From: Halovulum dunhuangense
GTDB taxonomy: Bacteria > Pseudomonadota > Alphaproteobacteria > Rhodobacterales > Rhodobacteraceae
DNA: 64,000 bases
Reading direction: 5' to 3'
Assembly (NCBI RefSeq): GCF_013093415.1
Contig: NZ_JABFBC010000002.1
Location: 682,001 to 746,000, forward strand
How positions within the stretch are numbered: position 1 is the first letter of the stretch; the number at the start of each line of letters is the position of its first letter. The position numbers and the translations under genes were made by a program. This document shows positions 37,130 through 47,979 of the stretch, piece after piece. A model generated the notes under the pieces. That model was not told the origin of the DNA. It saw only the letters and a program-made list of their open reading frames with translations, and made no database searches.

Positions 37130-37573
37130 ATGGATCTTATCGACGACAGAATATTGCAAGAGCTTGTCCGAGACGGCCGTATCACCAACGCCGCCCTTGC
37201 CGAGCGGGTGGGCCTTTCGCCATCGGCCTGTCTGCGGCGGGTGCAGGAACTGGAACGGCGGGGGGTGATCGCCGGCTACCGCGCGGTGCTCGATCGCGGG
37301 CGGTTGGGCATCGGCTTTGTCGCCTATGTCTCCGTCGGGCTGTCGGTCCATACCAAGGCCAGCCAGCAGGCCTTCGAGCACGCGATGGCCGGCGCGCCCG
37401 AGGTGGTCGAATGCCACAACGTCACCGGCACCGTGGAATACCGGCTTCGGGTCGAGGTGCCGGACCTTGCCGCCTACAAGCGGTTCCACACCGATATCCT
37501 TGGCACCCTGCCGCAGGTCACGTCGCTGACCTCCTATGTCGTGATGGGCTCGCCCAAGGACCTGCGCGGCTAG
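37130..37573 (+). CDS. Lrp/AsnC family transcriptional regulator
   Basis: A 147-residue regulator. The N-terminal helix-turn-helix is TNAALAERVGLSPSACLRRV. The C-terminal RAM (ligand) domain runs from about residue 65, with VVECHNVTGTVEYRLRVEV. It is likely to sense an amino acid and control the divergent LysE exporter and itself. The ATG at 37130 lies 6 bp after the second operator-like repeat, so that repeat would also cover its ribosome-binding site. Confidence 0.93.
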   Translation: MDLIDDRILQELVRDGRITNAALAERVGLSPSACLRRVQELERRGVIAGYRAVLDRGRLGIGFVAYVSVGLSVHTKASQQAFEHAMAGAPEVVECHNVTGTVEYRLRVEVPDLAAYKRFHTDILGTLPQVTSLTSYVVMGSPKDLRG

Positions 37574-37645
37574 GGGCGGCCCCTTGCGAAACGGCCGAAA
37601 ACTAACTACTCCGGCGCGCGATCCCCGAAAAAAGGCGGTGTACAG

Positions 37646-38869
<1,224 letters not shown>

Positions 38870-38879
38870 AACGCACCTT

Positions 38880-38907
38880 GATCGCGCCGGCTCAGACCGG
38901 CGCGATC
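38880..38907. other. Perfect 11-bp hairpin at the argG/chrA convergence
   Basis: GATCGCGCCGG (38880-38890) pairs with CCGGCGCGATC (38897-38907) around a 6-nt loop that contains the chrA stop codon. Neither flank carries a T tract, so this is not a classical intrinsic terminator. It could stall polymerase or protect 3' ends of both convergent transcripts. Confidence 0.6.
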
Positions 38908-40130
38908 AGCCCCGCGAAATGCAGGCCGATCCCGGCCAGCGCGCCCGCGATCACCAGCACATGCATGGGCCAGGGCCGCCGCATAGCGGCCGCGGCAAAC
39001 AACGCCAGCAGCGCCACCTTGGGCCATTCCGGCGCCAGCCAGCCTGCGGGCAGCAGCGCCGCCGTGCCCAGGTAGACGGCCAGGTTCAGAACCACCCCGA
39101 CCACCGCCGCCGACACGCCTGCCAGCGCGCGGCGCAGGAGCGGCATCCCCTCGACCGCGGCGACGAAGGGCGCCACGGCCAGGATCAGCATGAAGCTGGG
39201 CGCAAAGGTGTAGAAGGTGGCCAGCACCGCGGTGGTGGCGCCCGCGGCGGCGGTGCCGTCCGCGCTCCACCCGGCGAAGAACCCGGCATAGGTGTTGACC
39301 AGGATCAGCGGCCCCGGCGTCGCCTCGGCGATGGCAAGGCCGTTCAGCATCTGGGCTGCGGAAAGCCAGCCATAGGTCTCGACCGCGCGTTCGGCCACAT
39401 AGGGCAACAGGGCATAGGCGCCGCCGAAGGACACGAAGGCGGCCGAGGTGAACAGCGTGGCCACCCCGTCATGCGGATCGGGGCCCAGCGTCACCCGCAC
39501 CAGCCCCCAGACCAGCGCGATCAGTCCAAGCCCGATCCCGAGCGTGGGCAGCACATGCCCCAGCCCGAACCGCGCGGCCGAGGATGGGCCCGCCGGGGCG
39601 GATGGTGCAAGGAAAAGCCCCGCCAGCGCCGCGAGCGCCACGATCAGCGGGAATGGCAGCCCCAGCGCCCAGATGCCCAGGAACGCGAGTGACGCCAGCG
39701 CCCAGTCGGCGGGTTGCTTCAGCGTCCGCCCCGCCAGCATCCGCAGCGCGCGCGCCACGATCACCAGCACCGCAGGCTGGATGCCGTAGAACAGCGCCGC
39801 CACCAGCGGCACGGACCCCTTGGCGGCCGCGACCCAGGCCAGCAGGATCATCAGCGCGGCGCCGGGCAGGATGAAGGCAAGCCCCGCCGCCATGCCACCG
39901 CGCACCCCGTGCAGCCGCCAACCAAGCCAGGTGGCCAGCTGCTGCGCCTCTGGCCCCGGCAACACCATCGCGACGCTCAGCCCGCGGCGGAAATCCTCGG
40001 GGCTGACCCAGCCGCGGCGGTCCACGATCTCGTCCTGCATCAGCGCGATCTGCCCGGCCGGGCCGCCGAAGGACAGAAGCCCGATCTTCACATAGACGCC
40101 GATCGCCTCTTTCAGGGAACCCACGCCCAT
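38892..40130 (-). CDS. chrA: Chromate transporter (long, two-CHR-domain type)
   Basis: Polytopic membrane protein of 412 residues with two CHR domains in tandem. The first opens IGLLSFGGPAGQIALMQDE and carries LPGPEAQQLATWLGW. The second has SFGGAYALLPYVAERAVETY and AEATPGPLILVNTY. Long ChrA proteins export chromate by proton motive force; in many genomes they may handle other oxyanions. The ATG at 40130 follows GGAAGGGCGGG; an ATG at 40145 adds five residues. Confidence 0.9.
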   Translation of the reverse strand: MGVGSLKEAIGVYVKIGLLSFGGPAGQIALMQDEIVDRRGWVSPEDFRRGLSVAMVLPGPEAQQLATWLGWRLHGVRGGMAAGLAFILPGAALMILLAWVAAAKGSVPLVAALFYGIQPAVLVIVARALRMLAGRTLKQPADWALASLAFLGIWALGLPFPLIVALAALAGLFLAPSAPAGPSSAARFGLGHVLPTLGIGLGLIALVWGLVRVTLGPDPHDGVATLFTSAAFVSFGGAYALLPYVAERAVETYGWLSAAQMLNGLAIAEATPGPLILVNTYAGFFAGWSADGTAAAGATTAVLATFYTFAPSFMLILAVAPFVAAVEGMPLLRRALAGVSAAVVGVVLNLAVYLGTAALLPAGWLAPEWPKVALLALFAAAAMRRPWPMHVLVIAGALAGIGLHFAGLIAPV

Positions 40131-40203
40131 CGCCCGCCCTTCCATCGACGCCCCGCCCGGAATTAGCGCGCCGCCCAAAGGCGGAAAGCCCCGGGCGGGC
40201 CGG

Positions 40204-40494
40204 TCAGAACGCCATGCCGGCCAGGTTGTTGACCAGGATCCGCTGCACCGCATAGAGCGCGACGATCAGCACCAGCGGCGCCAGATCGATGCCGCCCATC
40301 GGCGGCAGCACCTTGCGGATCGGCGCGTAGAGCGGCTCGAGGATCCGGTTCAGACCTGACCAGATCTGGTAGACGAAGGGCTGGCGCAGGTTCAGGACGT
40401 CGAAATTGACCAACCAGCTGAGGATCACCTGGGCCAGGACCAGGAACCACAGGATGTCGATGACGAAAAGCAGGATCTGCAGGATCGAGGTCAT
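40204..40494 (-). CDS. YggT family membrane protein
   Basis: A 96-residue membrane protein with two hydrophobic regions (QILLFVIDILWFLVLAQVIL and LAPLVLIVALYAVQRIL). The family core is RILEPLYAPIRKVLPPMGGIDLAP, split as LEPLYAPIRKVLPP and GGIDLAPLVL. The function is poorly defined, with links to osmotic stress and cell-division genes. It lies alone, 73 bp upstream (in transcription sense) of chrA. Confidence 0.9.
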   Translation of the reverse strand: MTSILQILLFVIDILWFLVLAQVILSWLVNFDVLNLRQPFVYQIWSGLNRILEPLYAPIRKVLPPMGGIDLAPLVLIVALYAVQRILVNNLAGMAF

Positions 40495-40669
40495 TGGCGC
40501 CGGGCCCCGGATGTTGCGGTTGCCATGACACCTAACCAGCGGCCACGAACCGCGCAACCCCTGCGCGGCGCTCCGCCACGCCGGGCGCGTCGGGCAACGT
40601 CCGATTGCGGCGGGCGGCGGCCCGCGATAGCCTCGTCCGGGAGTTGGATCAAGGAAAGGAGTGTTCCCC

Positions 40670-41080
40670 ATGCTCCATGGACTCATGCGCGCCGGCATCC
40701 TGGCGCTGCCGGCGGCCCTGCTGTTGCTGGCCGCCGCGCCCCAGGCACAGGCGCAGCCGCGCGGCTGCCCGCCGGGCCTGGCGAAAAAGGATCCGCCCTG
40801 CGTGCCCCCGGGCCTTGCCAAGCGCGGCGGGGACAGGGACCGCGACCGCGACCGCGACCGCGATGACGTCGTGATCGAGATCGACGGCCGCTACTACCGC
40901 CTGGGAGAGCGGCTGCCGACCCGCGAATATGTGATCCTGCGCGATTACGAACGCCGTGGCCTGCCGCCCCTGCGGGACGGCAACGTCTACCTGCGGATCG
41001 ACAACGAGGTGGTCGAGGCGGTCGCCGCGACCGGACTTCTGGTCCGGACGCTGGGCGCCTGGAACGATCTTCTGAACTGA
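40670..41080 (+). CDS. RcnB-like periplasmic protein with Arg-Asp repeat
   Basis: Exported protein of 136 residues. The signal peptide is LMRAGILALPAALLLLAAA followed by a QAQAQ cleavage region. A CPPGLAKKDPPCVPPGLAKR duplicated module follows, then a (RD)n run of about five units encoded by a GACCGC tandem at 40838-40861. The C-terminal part, YYRLGERLPTREYVILRDYE to VVEAVAATGLLV, resembles the RcnB family involved in nickel/cobalt homeostasis. A metal role is an inference. The ATG at 40670 has AAGGAG 8 bases upstream. Confidence 0.78.
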   Translation: MLHGLMRAGILALPAALLLLAAAPQAQAQPRGCPPGLAKKDPPCVPPGLAKRGGDRDRDRDRDRDDVVIEIDGRYYRLGERLPTREYVILRDYERRGLPPLRDGNVYLRIDNEVVEAVAATGLLVRTLGAWNDLLN

Positions 41081-41159
41081 GCCCTTCGGCGCGCGCGATC
41101 TTCCCAAGTCCGCGCGCGCCTGCTACCCCCGCAGGCAGTACCCCCCGGAGCCGCCTGCC

Positions 41160-42065
41160 GTGACCACACCCACTTCCGACAACCTGCGCGGCGCGCTCTA
41201 CATGACGCTGGCGATGGCCGGATTCGGCTTCAACGATGCGGCGATGAAGACGGCGCTGGCGGAACTGCCGCTCTATCCGGCCATGCTGATCCGCGGGATA
41301 TTCACCGTGGTGGCCTTGTTCCTGCTGGCCTGGGCCAGCGGCGCGCTGCGCTGGCGCCCGCAGCGGCGGGACGCGGGGCTGATCACCCTGCGCTCCATCG
41401 CCGAGGTCGCCTCGACCGTCACCTTCCTGACCGCGCTGGCGAACATGCCCATCGCCTCGACCACGGCGATCCTGCAATCGGCACCTCTCGCCGTGACGCT
41501 GGCCGCCGCGCTGTTCCTGGCCGAACCCGTCGGCTGGAAGCGCGGTGTCGCGCTGGCGATCGGCTTTTCAGGCGTGCTTCTGATCATCCGGCCCGGCGCG
41601 GACAGCTTCAACCCCTACGCCATCTTCGCCGTGGGCACCGTCATCGCCATCGTCTTCCGCGACCTGCTCACGCGGCAGCTTTCCAGGGGCGCACCGTCGC
41701 TGCTCGTGGCGCTCGTCACCTCGGTCGTCATCACGCTTACCGGCGCGATCGGCAGCCTGACCGCGCCGTTTCCGCAGGTGGGCCCGGCCACGCTGATCCC
41801 GCTGGCCATATCCGCCGCCTGCCTGATCGTCGGCTACACCTTTTCGGTCAGTTCCATGCGGGTGGGCGACATCGCCTTCGTCGCCCCGTTCCGCTATTCG
41901 ATCCTGCTCTGGGCGCTGATCCTGGGCGTCGTCGTGTTCGGAGATATCCCCGACACGCTGACCCTGATCGGGGCGGCGCTGATCGTGGCGACCGGGCTCT
42001 TCACCTTCTGGCGCGAACAGCGCGTGGCGCGGCGCGCGGTGGCCATGCGCCAGCCGCTGCGCTAG
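41160..42065 (+). CDS. EamA/DMT family transporter
   Basis: Drug/metabolite transporter of 301 residues with about ten hydrophobic helices in two EamA repeats. The first is ALYMTLAMAGFGFNDAAMKT and the second SVSSMRVGDIAFVAPFRYSI. The substrate is unknown. The GTG start lies about 10 bases after GGAG. It precedes the MFS gene by 9 bp and probably shares its transcript. Confidence 0.88.
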   Translation: MTTPTSDNLRGALYMTLAMAGFGFNDAAMKTALAELPLYPAMLIRGIFTVVALFLLAWASGALRWRPQRRDAGLITLRSIAEVASTVTFLTALANMPIASTTAILQSAPLAVTLAAALFLAEPVGWKRGVALAIGFSGVLLIIRPGADSFNPYAIFAVGTVIAIVFRDLLTRQLSRGAPSLLVALVTSVVITLTGAIGSLTAPFPQVGPATLIPLAISAACLIVGYTFSVSSMRVGDIAFVAPFRYSILLWALILGVVVFGDIPDTLTLIGAALIVATGLFTFWREQRVARRAVAMRQPLR

Positions 42066-42074
42066 GGGCGTCGC

Positions 42075-43418
42075 ATGGCCACCCCCCGCCTTTCCCGCGG
42101 CGCGCGTGCCTGGATGCTCTTCGACTGGGCCAACCAGCCCTTTCACACCCTGATCATCACCTTCATCTTCGGCCCCTATTTCGCCGCGCAGGTGGTGGGC
42201 GACCCCGTCGCGGGCCAGGCGCTCTGGGCCGACATGAACCTGGTCGCGGGGCTCAGCGTGGCGCTTCTGGCGCCGGTTCTGGGCGCGGTGGCGGATGCAA
42301 GCGGCCGGCGCAAGCCCTGGATCGGTGGTTTCACGCTGCTCTGCGCCATAGGGTGCTGCGGGCTCTGGCTGGCCGCGCCGGGCGTGGCGCCGCTCTGGCC
42401 GGTGATGGTGTTCTTCGTGCTGGCCTTTCTCGGGTCGGAATTCGCGCTGATCTTCTCGAACGCGATGCTGCCCGACCTCGGCCCGCGGCAGGAAATCGGG
42501 CGCATCTCGGGCTCGGGCTGGGCCATGGGCTATCTTGGCGGCGTGTTGGCGCTGATCCTGGTGCTGATGTTCCTCGCACCGGCGGGGGCGAGCGACGTCA
42601 CGCTTATCGGGTTGCCGCCGCTTTTCGGCCTCGACCCCGCCAGCGGCGAGCCGGCCCGCGCCACCGGCCCCCTCTCGGCCCTCTGGTTCCTGGTCTTCGC
42701 CCTGCCCCTTTTCCTCTACACCCCCGACGCGGCGCGCCGGATGGCGCTGGGTCCGGCCATCGGCCACGGGCTGCGGTCACTGCGCGGCACCCTTGGGCGG
42801 CTGCCACGGCATACCGCGCTCTGGCGCTACCTGCTCGCGTCGATGGTCTACCGCGACGGGCTGGCGGGGCTGTTCGCCTTTGGTGGCATCTATGCCGCGG
42901 GGGTGCTGGGCTGGGGGCTGACCGAGCTTGGGCTCTTCGGCATCGTCGCCGCCCTGACCGGCGCGCTTGGCGCATGGGTCGGCGGCCGCGCCGACCGCGC
43001 CTTCGGCCCGCGGCCGGTGATCGCCAGTTCGATCGTTGCGCTGATCGCGGTCGCCTGCGCAGCCCTTGCCACCTCGCGCACGGCGGTGTTGCTGATCCCG
43101 GTCGCTGCCGAAAGCCGCCTGCCCGACATCACCTTCTTTCTCTGCGGGGCCATGCTCGGCGCGGCGGGCGGATCGCTTCAGGCCGCGTCGCGCACCATGC
43201 TGGTGCATCTGGCCGAACACCGCCTGCCAATGACCGAGGCCTTCGGGCTTTACGCGCTGTCAGGCCGGGCGACCGCCTTCCTTGCGCCCCTTCTGATCGG
43301 GATTGCCACCACGGCCAGCGGCAGCCAGGCCCTTGGCGTCAGCCCGGTGATTGCGCTCTTCGCGCTGGGGCTGGGTCTGCTATACTGGGTCAAACCCCAT
43401 CAAGAGGCCCGAGCATGA
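42075..43418 (+). CDS. MFS transporter, UMF1/Atg22-like
   Basis: A 447-residue permease with about twelve helices. MLFDWANQPFHTLIITFIFGP is the UMF1 (Atg22-like) N-terminal hallmark, and DASGRRKPWIGG is the cytoplasmic loop between helices 2 and 3. Family members export amino acids or other small solutes; the substrate is unknown. Its stop overlaps mepA as ATGA. Confidence 0.9.
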   Translation: MATPRLSRGARAWMLFDWANQPFHTLIITFIFGPYFAAQVVGDPVAGQALWADMNLVAGLSVALLAPVLGAVADASGRRKPWIGGFTLLCAIGCCGLWLAAPGVAPLWPVMVFFVLAFLGSEFALIFSNAMLPDLGPRQEIGRISGSGWAMGYLGGVLALILVLMFLAPAGASDVTLIGLPPLFGLDPASGEPARATGPLSALWFLVFALPLFLYTPDAARRMALGPAIGHGLRSLRGTLGRLPRHTALWRYLLASMVYRDGLAGLFAFGGIYAAGVLGWGLTELGLFGIVAALTGALGAWVGGRADRAFGPRPVIASSIVALIAVACAALATSRTAVLLIPVAAESRLPDITFFLCGAMLGAAGGSLQAASRTMLVHLAEHRLPMTEAFGLYALSGRATAFLAPLLIGIATTASGSQALGVSPVIALFALGLGLLYWVKPHQEARA

Positions 43419-44269
43419 TCCGATCCCTTCTGGCCAGCCTCGCGTTTTGCGCTGCCCTGGCATATCCGGCCGGCGCACAGACCCCCGCGAAACAGCTTTT
43501 CGGCGCAGCCGCCACGCCGTCGGAACACGCGCCCGCCCCGTTCGGCAGCTATTCCGCGGGCTGTCTTGCCGGGGCCGTGGAACTGCCCGAGACCGGCCCC
43601 TCCTGGCAGGCGATGCGCCTGTCGCGCAACCGCAACTGGGGTCATCCCGAAACCATCCGCTTCGTCCAGCGGCTGTCGATTGCCGCCCAGCGCATCGGCT
43701 GGAACGGCATCTATGTCGGCGACATCTCGCAGCCGCGCGGGGGGCCGATGCTGACCGGCCATGCCAGCCACCAGATGGGGCTCGACATGGATATCTGGAT
43801 GCTGCCGCCCGACCGCCTCGACCTGACCCGGGCCGAGCGCGAGCGTATCTCCTCGATCGACGTGCGCACGCCCGACCAGCGCAACGTCAACGGCAACTGG
43901 ACCGACAGCCATCACCGCCTGCTGCGTGCCGCCGCCAGCGACCCCGCGGTCGCGCGGATCTTCGTCACGCCCCCGGTCAAGCTGCGCATGTGCGCCGACG
44001 AGACGGGCGACCGGGCCTATCTGCGCAAGATCCGCCCATGGTGGGGTCACAACACCCATTTCCATGTCCGGCTGAACTGCCCCGCGGGTGCCGCGGGTTG
44101 CGTCGAGCAGGATCCGATCCCGCCGGGAGATGGCTGCGCCGACGCGGTCTGGTGGGTGACCGAGGCGCTGGAGCCCGCCAAGCCCGACCCGAACGCCCCA
44201 CCCCCCGAGCCGCGGCGCGACCTGACCCTTGCCGACCTGCCCCAGCAATGCGCCGCCATCCTGCGCTGA
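43415..44269 (+). CDS. mepA: Penicillin-insensitive murein DD-endopeptidase
   Basis: Periplasmic zinc peptidase of 284 residues cutting peptidoglycan cross-links. The signal peptide is MIRSLLASLAFCAALAYPAGA. Zinc ligands are visible in GHASHQMGLDMDIW (His119, Asp126) and HNTHFHVRL. Cys residues around GCLAG, RMCAD and GCVEQ may form disulfides. It overlaps the upstream MFS gene by 4 bp and the downstream lipoprotein gene by 22 bp. Confidence 0.93.
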   Translation: MIRSLLASLAFCAALAYPAGAQTPAKQLFGAAATPSEHAPAPFGSYSAGCLAGAVELPETGPSWQAMRLSRNRNWGHPETIRFVQRLSIAAQRIGWNGIYVGDISQPRGGPMLTGHASHQMGLDMDIWMLPPDRLDLTRAERERISSIDVRTPDQRNVNGNWTDSHHRLLRAAASDPAVARIFVTPPVKLRMCADETGDRAYLRKIRPWWGHNTHFHVRLNCPAGAAGCVEQDPIPPGDGCADAVWWVTEALEPAKPDPNAPPPEPRRDLTLADLPQQCAAILR

Positions 44270-45189
44270 TCGCGGCCCTGGCCTGGCTGGCCGCGGGATG
44301 CGCCGACGCCCAGCCCGCACCGCCGGCGCTGGTTCAGGAGGCGGCGATCACCTGGCGCGCGGGCGACCGGGCTGTCGCCTCGCTCTCTGGCCTCGCGCTC
44401 GATCCTGATGGCAACCGCTTCGTCGCCGTCAACGACAAGGGGTTCTTCGTCACGGGCCAGCTCGAAAGGACCGAGGGGCGGCTGACGGGCGTCTCGCTGC
44501 TTGCCTCGGGGCCGCTGCTCGATCCGCGGGGCGCGTCGGTGCGCCGCTACGACGTGGATGCCGAGGGCGTCACGCTGGGGCCCGACGGGCGGCTGCATAT
44601 CTCGTTCGAGGCCAATCACCGCGTCTGGGCCTATGCCGACCTGGCCGGCCCGGCCGACCCGCTGCCGATCCCGGCCGCGTTTCGCGCGCTACAGAACAAT
44701 TCCGGCCTCGAGGCGCTGTTCACCGGGCCAGACGGGGCGATCCACGCGATCCCAGAACGCTCGGGCGAACTGGACCGTCCCTTCCCGGTCTACCGGTTCG
44801 ACGGCACGCGCTGGGACGTGGCCTTCACCGTTCCGCGCCGCCCGCCACACCTGGTGACGGGGGCCGATCTGGGCCCGGACGGCAGGCTCTACCTGCTCGA
44901 GCGGCACTGGAACGGGCTTCTCAGCTTTTCCAGCCGCATCCGCAGCTTCCGCATCAACCCGGACGGACTCCGGGACGAGCTGATCCTGCTCGAAAGCCCG
45001 CTCGGCACATATGACAATCTCGAGGGTATCTCGGTCTGGCGCGATCCGCAGGGCCGGATCCGCGTCACCGTCATTTCCGACGACAACAACAGCATCCTGC
45101 AACGGACAGAGATCGTGGAATTCCGGCTGGACGCGCCCCAACCGCCGCGCCCGATCCTGCGCGGCGACACCACGCCGCCGACGCAATGA
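44248..45189 (+). CDS. Phytase-like beta-propeller esterase domain lipoprotein
   Basis: Exported protein of 313 residues. The N terminus MRRHPALIAALAWLAAGCADA is a signal peptide with a lipobox-like LAAGC. The rest is repeated beta-propeller-type sequence (LSGLALDPDGNRFVAVNDKG, EGVTLGPDGRLHISFE, ADLGPDGRLYLLERHW) matching the 'esterase-like activity of phytase' family. Whether it is an enzyme is unclear. The ATG at 44248 lies within the end of mepA, so translation may be coupled. Confidence 0.83.
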   Translation: MRRHPALIAALAWLAAGCADAQPAPPALVQEAAITWRAGDRAVASLSGLALDPDGNRFVAVNDKGFFVTGQLERTEGRLTGVSLLASGPLLDPRGASVRRYDVDAEGVTLGPDGRLHISFEANHRVWAYADLAGPADPLPIPAAFRALQNNSGLEALFTGPDGAIHAIPERSGELDRPFPVYRFDGTRWDVAFTVPRRPPHLVTGADLGPDGRLYLLERHWNGLLSFSSRIRSFRINPDGLRDELILLESPLGTYDNLEGISVWRDPQGRIRVTVISDDNNSILQRTEIVEFRLDAPQPPRPILRGDTTPPTQ

Positions 45190-45192
45190 CGG

Positions 45193-46014
45193 TCAGGTAG
45201 GCGGCTGCCAGTCGCGGATGAAAGCGAAGGCTTCTTCCGCCGTGTCGACATAGTGGAACAGGCTCAGGTCGTGGTCCGAGATCGTCCCCGCCTCGGCCAG
45301 CGCCTGCCAGTTCACCACCCGTTCCCAGAAGCTGCGCCCGAACAACAGGATCGGCAGCGGCTTCATCCGCCCGGTCTGCACCAGGGTCAGCGTCTCGAAC
45401 AACTCGTCCAGCGTGCCGAAGCCCCCCGGAAAGGCGGTGATCGCCTTGGCCCGCATCAGGAAATGCATCTTGCGGATCGCGAAATAATGGAAGTTGAAAC
45501 AGAATTCGGGCGTCGCGTGCAGGTTCGGCGCCTGTTCATGCGGCAGCACGATGTTGAGGCTTATGTTCTTGCCGCCCGCGCGTTCCGCCCCGCGGCAGCC
45601 CGCCTCCATCACGCCGGGGCCACCGCCCGAGATGATGACATTCTCCTTGCACCCGCTCTTCAGGCTCTCCAGCGTGCAGAGCCGGGCGAATTCCTCGGCC
45701 TGGGCGTAGTAGTAGGACAGCTCCGCCAGCGTCTTGGTGCGCGCCTTGTGGCTGTCCTCGGGCGCGGGGATGCGGGCGCCGCCGAACATCACGATGGTGG
45801 ACACGATCCCGGCCGCGTTCAGCGCCAGTTCCGGCTTCAGCAGTTCCAGCTGCAACCGCACCGGGCGCAGTTCGTCGCGCAGCAGGAACTCCGGATCGGC
45901 AAAGGCCAGGCGATAGGTCGGCGCCCGCGTCTGGGGCGTGTCCGGCACATGGCGCGCGGTGCTGATATCCTCGTCGGCCTTGGGAAACCTGTGCTGCGGA
46001 AACTGGTCGGTCAT
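45193..46014 (-). CDS. LOG family protein (TIGR00730 type)
   Basis: A 273-residue Rossmann-fold protein. The hallmark motifs are GGGPGVMEAGCRGA and FPGGFGTLDELFETL (PGGxGTxxE), shared with cytokinin-activating LOG phosphoribohydrolases and mis-called lysine decarboxylases. It likely removes ribose phosphate from nucleoside monophosphates. The N-terminal ~70 residues are an extension typical of the longer bacterial subtype. The ATG at 46012-46014 gives MTDQFPQHRF. Confidence 0.88.
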   Translation of the reverse strand: MTDQFPQHRFPKADEDISTARHVPDTPQTRAPTYRLAFADPEFLLRDELRPVRLQLELLKPELALNAAGIVSTIVMFGGARIPAPEDSHKARTKTLAELSYYYAQAEEFARLCTLESLKSGCKENVIISGGGPGVMEAGCRGAERAGGKNISLNIVLPHEQAPNLHATPEFCFNFHYFAIRKMHFLMRAKAITAFPGGFGTLDELFETLTLVQTGRMKPLPILLFGRSFWERVVNWQALAEAGTISDHDLSLFHYVDTAEEAFAFIRDWQPPT

Positions 46015-46111
46015 GCGATTGGTCCCTCTCGCGCGATTGCGCCTAGCTTGCGCCAAGCTCTATAGGCTGGCCTGCACGATGACCAGTCACAGCCTTGCGG
46101 GAGCATGGGAC

Positions 46112-47047
46112 ATGCAGCCAGAGCATCTTCGCGCCGAAATCGCGCGCGCCGCCGCCCGGATCGAGGGCCATGTGCGCCGCACCCCCGTGACCCAGGCCGA
46201 GCTGCCGGGCCTTGGCGCGCCCGTCGAACTCAAGCTCGAGCAGCTTCAGCACTCGGGCAGCTTCAAGGCCCGTGGCGCGTTCAACACGCTGCTTGCGGGC
46301 GGGATCCCGCCGGCGGGCATCGTCGCCGCCTCGGGCGGCAATCACGGCGCGGCGGTGGCCTTCGCCGCGGCCCGGCTGGGCATCCCGGCCCAGGTCTTCG
46401 TGCCCGAGATAGCGGGCCCCGCAAAGATCGCCCTTATCCGCGAGAGCGGCGCGCGGCTGACCGTTGTGCCCGGCGCCTATGCCGAGGCGCTGGCCGCGGC
46501 GCAGGCCTTCGAGGCCGAAACCGGGGCGGTGCAGATCCATGCCTATGACGCGCCGGCCACCGTGGCGGGACAGGGCACGCTGGCCCGCGAATGGGAAACG
46601 CAGGGCCTGTCCGCCGACACGGTGCTGATCGCGGTCGGCGGCGGTGGGCTGATCGCCGGGGCCCTGGGCTGGTTCGGGTCCGCGCGCAAGGTGGTGGCGG
46701 TCGAGCCCGAACAGGCCGCGACGCTGCGCAACGCGCTCCTGCACGGCCCGGACACGGAAACCGACGTCTCGGGGATCGCGGCCAACGCGCTGGGCGCGCG
46801 ACGCATCGGGCGCATCGCCTACGGGCTTGCCACCGCGCTGGACACGACCGTCGTGACCGTGCCCGACGACGCCATCGCCAAGGCGCAGCGTCTGCTCTGG
46901 CGCGGGATGCGCCAGCTGGTAGAGCCGGGCGGCACAACGGCGCTCGCCGCGCTCGTTTCGGGCGCCTACCGCCCCGCGCCGGGCGAACGGGTCGCGGTGC
47001 TGGTCTGCGGCGGCAACATCGCGCCGGATCCGCTTGCGGATGGCTGA
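46112..47047 (+). CDS. Threonine/serine dehydratase-like PLP enzyme
   Basis: Fold type II PLP enzyme of 311 residues. Lys52 in [11 protein letters not shown] binds PLP, SGGNHG is the substrate loop, and VGGGGLIAG is the phosphate-binding glycine loop. No C-terminal ACT regulatory domain, so it fits the short catabolic/serine-threonine or hydroxyaspartate dehydratase group; the substrate is not resolvable. The ATG at 46112 follows GGGAG. It is 85 bp upstream of dapD. Confidence 0.88.
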   Translation: MQPEHLRAEIARAAARIEGHVRRTPVTQAELPGLGAPVELKLEQLQHSGSFKARGAFNTLLAGGIPPAGIVAASGGNHGAAVAFAAARLGIPAQVFVPEIAGPAKIALIRESGARLTVVPGAYAEALAAAQAFEAETGAVQIHAYDAPATVAGQGTLAREWETQGLSADTVLIAVGGGGLIAGALGWFGSARKVVAVEPEQAATLRNALLHGPDTETDVSGIAANALGARRIGRIAYGLATALDTTVVTVPDDAIAKAQRLLWRGMRQLVEPGGTTALAALVSGAYRPAPGERVAVLVCGGNIAPDPLADG

Positions 47048-47132
47048 GGCGCACGCGCGATTGCAGCAAGCCCCCCAAGCCTCTATACGCAGCGCCAACT
47101 TGGGCGAAACCCGCACCGGAGGGATCAGCGAC

Positions 47133-47960
<828 letters not shown>

Positions 47961-47979
47961 TCACGCGCGAGGATCCGGC

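Noticed and set aside
40838-40861. Possible CRISPR-like or satellite repeat
   Set aside because: It is a short in-frame codon tandem inside a gene, with no spacers.
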